Part shown: positions 6,150 through 9,624 of the stretch, in pieces
Layout of the letters: every line of letters starts with the position of its first letter
How positions within the stretch are numbered: the first letter of the stretch is position 1
Source of the DNA: Bacteriovoracaceae bacterium
Lineage (GTDB): Bacteria > Bdellovibrionota > Bacteriovoracia > Bacteriovoracales > Bacteriovoracaceae
Assembly (NCBI GenBank): GCA_023954595.1
Contig: JAGSHJ010000086.1
Span: 1 to 9,624 of the forward strand
Length of the DNA: 9,624 nt
Direction: 5' to 3'
The notes under the pieces: model-generated
What the model was told of the DNA's origin: nothing
Seen by the model: the letters and a program-made list of their open reading frames with translations, nothing else
The model's database searches: none
Translations under genes and position numbers: made by a program

Positions 6150-6794
6150 ATGTCAGACAACACTTCAAGTACAGATCTTGAAATAGATAACCTTCCAAAT
6201 CGCCTTACAATCTTCAGATTGGCATTAGTGCCTGTTGTAGTTATTTGTTTATATGGCGCCGCAATGGAACTTCAGTATCCTTGGCACTCCACCTTAGGAT
6301 GGACTGCTGCATGGATATTCGCTCTAGCATCAATTACAGACTTCTTTGACGGCTATATCGCTAGAAAAAAAGACATTGTCACAGTTTTTGGCTCATTTCT
6401 TGATCCAATTGCAGATAAGTTTTTAACCGTCTCATCTTTAATCATGCTCCAGGCACTGGATCGTATACCGGCATTTATTGTCATTATTTTGGTTCTCAGA
6501 GAGATGTATATGACTAGTCTGAGACTTCTGGCCACAAATGAGGGAATAACTGTCCCTGTGAGTGAGCTTGGTAAGTGGAAAACTGCAATCCAGATGATTG
6601 GTATTCCAATGCTCATGGCCAATGAGACTTGGTGGATTTTTCCATTTCCAATTATGGGAACAATTTTAATTTATGCTGCCTCTATACTTTCCCTATGGTC
6701 TGCAATCTCATATTCACTTAATATGATTGCTAAGCTTAAGCAGGCAAGAATGGCCTCTAAGGTTAAAGCGAATCAAACGAAAGGAAACGAATGA
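6150..6794 (+). CDS. pgsA: CDP-alcohol phosphatidyltransferase, likely phosphatidylglycerophosphate synthase
   Basis: This 214-residue inner-membrane enzyme is expected to join CDP-diacylglycerol and glycerol-3-phosphate to give phosphatidylglycerophosphate, the precursor of phosphatidylglycerol and cardiolipin. The full catalytic motif is present: D64 FFD67 G68 x2 A71 R72 x8 G81 x3 D85 x3 D89. The surroundings NLPNRLTIFRLALVPVVV and GSFLDPIADK are typical of PgsA rather than phosphatidylserine synthase. About five to six hydrophobic segments are seen (~20-38, 50-66, 88-115, 143-158, 166-192). It is slightly longer than E. coli PgsA, with a polar N-terminal tail (~14 residues) and a Lys-rich C-terminal tail. 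GAGG lies 5 nt ahead of the ATG. It is first in an operon; its TGA overlaps the serB ATG (ATGA at 6791-6794). Confidence 0.92.
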   Translation: MSDNTSSTDLEIDNLPNRLTIFRLALVPVVVICLYGAAMELQYPWHSTLGWTAAWIFALASITDFFDGYIARKKDIVTVFGSFLDPIADKFLTVSSLIMLQALDRIPAFIVIILVLREMYMTSLRLLATNEGITVPVSELGKWKTAIQMIGIPMLMANETWWIFPFPIMGTILIYAASILSLWSAISYSLNMIAKLKQARMASKVKANQTKGNE

Positions 6795-7978
6795 GCAAGG
6801 AACTGGTATTGGTCACAATCAGCGGCCCTGACCAACCCGGCATTACAGCTGCATTGATGAATTGTATTTGCCAATCTCAGGCAAAGATAGAAGACATGGG
6901 TCAATCAATTACTCATGGACTTCTCTCACTGAGTATACTTTTAAACATGTCAGATGCTGAAGAGCAGGCACACTCAGATGTCATTAAAGATCTTCTCTTT
7001 ACGGCAAAAAAGATGGGCGTTGAACTAGACTTTGAAGTTATTGAAGATGAGGAAAGAATCAGCTCCCCTGGGGACAAATATATTTTAAGCTGTGTCTCTT
7101 TAGGTGGAATCACACCAAACTTTTTATATGACATTTCCCAGACACTTGCGACTAACAATATCAACATCCAACGCATAGACAATGTGACAGAGAATACCTT
7201 TAAGTCTTTAGAGATCGCAACAAGAGCAGAATCTCAAGATGTAAAATGGGACACAGTTAAAGAAGAGCTTATTAATTTAAGTAATAAACATGAAACTGAC
7301 TTAGCTCTTTTAAAAGATGATGTCTGGAGAAGAAATAAGCGTCTGATTGTTTTTGATATGGACTCGACATTAATTCAGTCCGAAGTAATCGTTGAGATGG
7401 CCAAGGTCCACGGTGTTGGAGACAAGGTTCACGAGATTACTGAAAGAGCGATGGAAGGACATCTAAATTTTGATGAGTCTTTAGTAGAGAGAGTTAGCCT
7501 TTTAAAAGGGCTCAGAGAAGATCTACTTCAAGAGATAATTGAAGAGATAAAACTAACAGATGGCGTTCAAGAGTTTGTTCAAACTGTTAAGGCCTTAGGC
7601 TATAAGGTTGCGATCATCTCTGGTGGCTTCACCTACTTTGCAAATTACTGTAAAGAGAAGCTTGGAATTGATTATGCCTTTGCAAATGATCTTCATATTG
7701 AAAACGGTGTTCTCACTGGTGAGATAAAAGGCTCGATTGTAAATGCTGAGAAAAAAGCAATGCTTGTTGATCTTCTAGCTCAACAAGAAGGTATCAAGCT
7801 TGAGCAAGTAGTCGCAATTGGAGACGGTGCAAACGATCTTCATATGCTAGCTAAAGCAGGACTTGGAATTGCCTTTCACGCAAAAGAAATTGTAAAGCAA
7901 AGTGCAAAGCAACATATGAGCCATGGCCCTATGACTTCAATTTTGTATTTCTTAGGTATCCCTGGAGCACAGGAGTAA
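6791..7978 (+). CDS. serB: Phosphoserine phosphatase with tandem N-terminal ACT domains
   Basis: This 395-residue enzyme catalyses the last step of serine synthesis, O-phosphoserine to serine plus phosphate. Residues ~5-80 and ~96-170 are two ACT domains (TISGPDQPGITAALM; CVSLGGITPNFLYDIS), a layout known from SerB2-type enzymes where serine acts as feedback ligand. The HAD catalytic domain (~184-390) has nucleophile D189 and D191 in FDMDST, S277 in IISGGF, the Lys of NAEKKAML (~321/322), and D345/D349 in GDGANDLHM. All four HAD motifs are intact. AGGA ends 5 nt before the ATG, inside the end of pgsA; the 4-nt overlap implies translational coupling. Serine supply and phospholipid synthesis share the operon, but a direct link is only inference. 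Confidence 0.96.
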   Translation: MSKELVLVTISGPDQPGITAALMNCICQSQAKIEDMGQSITHGLLSLSILLNMSDAEEQAHSDVIKDLLFTAKKMGVELDFEVIEDEERISSPGDKYILSCVSLGGITPNFLYDISQTLATNNINIQRIDNVTENTFKSLEIATRAESQDVKWDTVKEELINLSNKHETDLALLKDDVWRRNKRLIVFDMDSTLIQSEVIVEMAKVHGVGDKVHEITERAMEGHLNFDESLVERVSLLKGLREDLLQEIIEEIKLTDGVQEFVQTVKALGYKVAIISGGFTYFANYCKEKLGIDYAFANDLHIENGVLTGEIKGSIVNAEKKAMLVDLLAQQEGIKLEQVVAIGDGANDLHMLAKAGLGIAFHAKEIVKQSAKQHMSHGPMTSILYFLGIPGAQE

Positions 7979-7980
7979 AC

Positions 7981-8604
7981 ATGGCAATTTTCAAATCATT
8001 GAAAAAAGCTCTAGAAACTCCCCTTGAGGCAACTGTTTTAAAAATAAAGCACAAGGGTTCGACTCTTCCCGAAGAGTTATTCACACTCACAAACCTAACC
8101 CAGCTATACATTCAGTCTGAAGAGCTAACGACAGTTCAAAAAAACATTGTAAGTCTTAGCAATCTTCAAACAGTTTCAATTCAGGCAAAAAACTTAAAAG
8201 AGATTCCAAAAGAGCTTTTAATGCTTCCAAAGCTTAAAAGCTTAAATTTATCAGGCTGCTCTATTGAGTCCATGCCTGCTCTTATAGGCCTGCACTCTAC
8301 CGTTGAGATGCTAAACTTATCATCGAACAAGCTTGAGACACTTCCACGAAACATGGAAGGGCTTGGTAGTTTGAAAGAGCTCAATTTATCTAACAATAAA
8401 ATTTTAAGTATCTGTGAATCAATTTATTTCCTAGAAAGTCTTACAAGACTAAACATGAACAGCAATGAATTGAAGTCCCTAAATCTTAAAACGGATAAGC
8501 TCAAAAATTTAAAGTTCCTATCCATTGATCACAATCCCTTCCCAGAAGAAGAAAAAGAAAGAATTCAAAAAGAGCTCGGCCTATGGTTTGAGCAATTCAC
8601 ATAA
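7981..8604 (+). CDS. Cytoplasmic leucine-rich-repeat protein
   Basis: This 207-residue protein consists almost entirely of LRRs, with no signal peptide, membrane segment or extra domain. After a ~35-residue cap (MAIFKSLKKALETPLEATVL) come seven repeats of 22-24 residues starting near 36, 59, 82, 106, 128, 151 and 174. They have the LxxLxxLxLxxNxLxxLPxxL form, best in the middle (VEMLNLSSNKLETLPRNMEG; LKELNLSNNKILSICESI). A C-terminal cap ends in LGLWFEQFT. Such repeats make a curved protein-binding surface; the partner is unknown. AGGAG lies 5 nt upstream of the ATG within the serB stop region, and the gap to serB is only 2 nt, so it is the third gene of the pgsA-serB operon. An AT-rich terminator follows. 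Confidence 0.9.
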   Translation: MAIFKSLKKALETPLEATVLKIKHKGSTLPEELFTLTNLTQLYIQSEELTTVQKNIVSLSNLQTVSIQAKNLKEIPKELLMLPKLKSLNLSGCSIESMPALIGLHSTVEMLNLSSNKLETLPRNMEGLGSLKELNLSNNKILSICESIYFLESLTRLNMNSNELKSLNLKTDKLKNLKFLSIDHNPFPEEEKERIQKELGLWFEQFT

Positions 8605-8611
8605 TCACATG

Positions 8612-8655
8612 AAATAAACTTAACTAATTCGAAAAAATTTTTAGTTTATTTTTTT
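8612..8655 (+). terminator. AT-rich terminator after the pgsA-serB-LRR operon
   Basis: AAATAAACT (8612-8620) and AGTTTATTT (8643-8651) are exact reverse complements, and a run of seven T (8649-8655) closes the structure. The stem is almost free of G and C and the loop is 22 nt, so the hairpin is weak. Position, 7 nt after the LRR stop and before the next promoter, supports a terminator role. Confidence 0.45.
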
Positions 8656-8657
8656 CC

Positions 8658-8685
8658 TTGCTTTTGGTGACCAACACTTTAAAAT
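8658..8685 (+). promoter_or_regulatory. Candidate promoter of the DUF3015 gene with a palindrome in the spacer
   Basis: TTGCTT (8658-8663) and TAAAAT (8680-8685, 5/6 match) are 16 bp apart. The predicted leader is about 30 nt. The spacer contains a perfect 11-bp palindrome TTGGT-G-ACCAA (8664-8674), a possible operator. The -35 element is weak (3/6). A promoter is expected here because the preceding operon ends and a new single gene begins. Confidence 0.4.
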
Positions 8686-8722
8686 TATTCCTTTATCAAT
8701 ATATCAAACAAGAGGTATTAAA

Positions 8723-9211
8723 ATGAAATCTAATTTCAAAATGTTGATTATTGCATCTTTTTGCATGATTTCTCTAACAGCTGAAGCAAGAAATGTTTGG
8801 AGAGAGTGCGGTATCGGTGGAATGATTTTTACAAAAACAGGTTGGGCGGCTATCACATCAAACATCATCTGGGACGCTGGAACCTCTGCAACATCTTCGA
8901 ACATTTCTTCGGAAGACCTTTGTGAGGGTCCAACAGCCTCAGTAGCGAACTTTGTTCACGGATCATATGCTGTTATTGAAGAGCAAACAGTTATTGGTGG
9001 AGGAGATCACCTTGTGGCAATGCTTGATATTCTTGGTTGCGAGAAGAGTTCTCACGACACAATTATAAAAACAGTTCGTGGAAACTTTACCAACACAATT
9101 AGCCAACCTGGTTATGAGTCTCAGTCAAAACTGGACAAAGCGAAAAATTACCACACAAACCTAATGAATAGCGTAAATAAAAACTTTTCAACTCAGTGTC
9201 ACGTTATTTAA
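8723..9211 (+). CDS. DUF3015-family secreted protein
   Basis: This is a 162-residue exported protein. The signal peptide is residues 1-22 (MKSNFK, then a hydrophobic core, cleavage at AEA^RN). The mature part starts with the DUF3015 hallmark C29-GIGGMIF, continues with WAAITSNIIWDAGTSATSSN, then C67, and an N/G-rich central block leading to GGGDHLVAMLDILGC (92-106). C159 is near the end. The four Cys could form disulfides in the periplasm. The function of DUF3015 is not known. GAGG lies 7 nt upstream of the ATG. A strong terminator follows at 9240-9271. The next gene, encoding a DUF4105/Lnb-type protein, starts inside the last codons of this one. Confidence 0.85.
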   Translation: MKSNFKMLIIASFCMISLTAEARNVWRECGIGGMIFTKTGWAAITSNIIWDAGTSATSSNISSEDLCEGPTASVANFVHGSYAVIEEQTVIGGGDHLVAMLDILGCEKSSHDTIIKTVRGNFTNTISQPGYESQSKLDKAKNYHTNLMNSVNKNFSTQCHVI

Positions 9212-9624
9212 TTAGAACTCACTTTTATTTATTAAGATTCAGCTTGCTATTAACAGCAAGCTGTTTTTTTTCGTTGTCCCATGCAAATGTAGAATCACTA
9301 CTTGAAAAGTCTGAAAAATTAGAACTTCACAAGGAAAAGCGATGGCACCAGCTACTTCACTACAGGCAATCGCTGTGGGGTATAGAAAGTGATGTAACAT
9401 CAACTTCCTTTTTTACCTCGCCCACTGGAAGTAGCGATCCAAAGGCGGAGCTTGACGCTACTTTACGCTCATTTTTTAGAAGTAATAAAGTGAGCTCTGA
9501 CGATCATCCTCAGTGTAGATTCATAGCCCGATATCATTGGTTAAAAAAGAAACTTGGATGGGATGAAAGAGTCCTAAAAACAGTAAATTGCCCAAAATTT
9601 GAGAGGTGGTCTAAAAATAATGGA
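9196..9624 (+). CDS. DUF4105 / Lnb N-terminal periplasmic-domain protein (3' end beyond window)
   Basis: The frame is open from 9181 to the window end. The only standard start that keeps a full signal peptide is GTG 9196, giving 143 residues here. The signal peptide is MSRYLIRTHFYLLR, then SLLLTASCFFSLSHA, cleavage after residue 30. The mature part matches the DUF4105/Lnb_N pattern: RWHQLLHYR (49-57), TSTSFFTSPTG (68-78), DPKAELDATL (81-90), DDHPQCRFIARYHWLKKKLG (102-121) and NCPKFERWS. Related proteins include lipoprotein N-acyltransferase Lnb of Bacteroides, but many members are uncharacterised, so activity is not claimed. No Shine-Dalgarno precedes the GTG; the gene overlaps the DUF3015 gene by 16 nt. 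TTG 9244 or non-standard ATT 9211 are alternatives. Codons for residues 15-26 coincide with the terminator at 9240-9271. Confidence 0.8.
   Translation, partial: MSRYLIRTHFYLLRFSLLLTASCFFSLSHANVESLLEKSEKLELHKEKRWHQLLHYRQSLWGIESDVTSTSFFTSPTGSSDPKAELDATLRSFFRSNKVSSDDHPQCRFIARYHWLKKKLGWDERVLKTVNCPKFERWSKNNG
9240..9271 (+). terminator. Strong Rho-independent terminator after the DUF3015 gene, inside the next reading frame
   Basis: CAGCTTGCT (9240-9248) and AGCAAGCTG (9255-9263) form a perfect 9-bp stem with a 6-nt loop, followed directly by eight T (9264-9271). It starts 28 nt after the DUF3015 stop. It lies inside the DUF4105/Lnb frame and encodes the hydrophobic core of that protein's signal peptide, so transcription arriving from upstream should be cut back before the second gene. 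Confidence 0.88.

Noticed and set aside
6353..6622. 89-codon minus-strand ORF inside pgsA
   Set aside because: Antisense to the conserved CDP-alcohol phosphatidyltransferase motif; no independent evidence.
8181..8396. 71-codon minus-strand ORF inside the LRR gene
   Set aside because: Its repeated Phe/Ser pattern is just the complement of the leucine-rich repeats.
7981..8604. Regular DNA-level repetition considered as a repeat array or CRISPR
   Set aside because: The ~69-bp periodicity comes from the 23-residue protein repeats; the DNA units are diverged and there are no identical repeats with unique spacers.

Overview
The window looks like chromosomal DNA of a Gram-negative, low-to-moderate GC bacterium. 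My best guess is a Bdellovibrionota member (Bacteriovoracales / Halobacteriovorax type). The reasons are several secreted or envelope proteins without close named relatives, a DUF3015 gene next to a DUF4105/Lnb-type gene, a PilZ regulator, and class II FBPase. The lineage is inferred from gene content and style. No rRNA, tRNA, CRISPR array, IS element, integrase or phage gene is visible, and gene density and base use look uniform.

Left part (1-2650). The C-terminal end of an unrecognised gene is followed by a putative outer-membrane beta-barrel gene (195-1073, +). That gene converges on a small secreted four-cysteine protein (1108-1581, -) across a shared hairpin. Upstream of the latter sits a strong minus-strand terminator (1656-1685). 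It closes a single-gene unit for an isopenicillin-N-synthase-type 2-oxoglutarate/Fe(II) oxygenase (1695-2648, -).

Centre (2722-5979, all minus). A tight four-gene operon runs glpX (class II fructose-1,6-bisphosphatase) - SRPBCC/COQ10-like lipid-binding protein - phasin-like protein - yggS (PLP homeostasis). Gaps are 24, 6 and 3 nt. A near-consensus sigma70 promoter (TTGAGA-17-TATAAA) lies just upstream of glpX. Upstream of that is a PilZ (c-di-GMP receptor) protein gene with an uncharacterised C-terminal domain.

Right part (6150-8604, all plus). Divergent from the PilZ gene is a compact operon: pgsA-like phosphatidyltransferase, serB (phosphoserine phosphatase with tandem ACT domains, 4-nt overlap) and a cytoplasmic leucine-rich-repeat protein (2-nt gap). 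The 170-nt divergent intergenic region carries small palindromes and a 10-bp-spaced direct repeat near the likely promoters.

End (8605-9624). After an AT-rich terminator come a secreted DUF3015 protein (8723-9211) and then a strong Rho-independent terminator (9240-9271). That terminator lies inside the signal-peptide coding region of the next gene, a DUF4105/Lnb N-terminal-domain protein that runs off the window. This overlap of terminator and open reading frame is the most unusual thing I see. Most of the rest is housekeeping metabolism plus lineage-specific envelope proteins, and I do not see convincing evidence for a new defence or mobile system.
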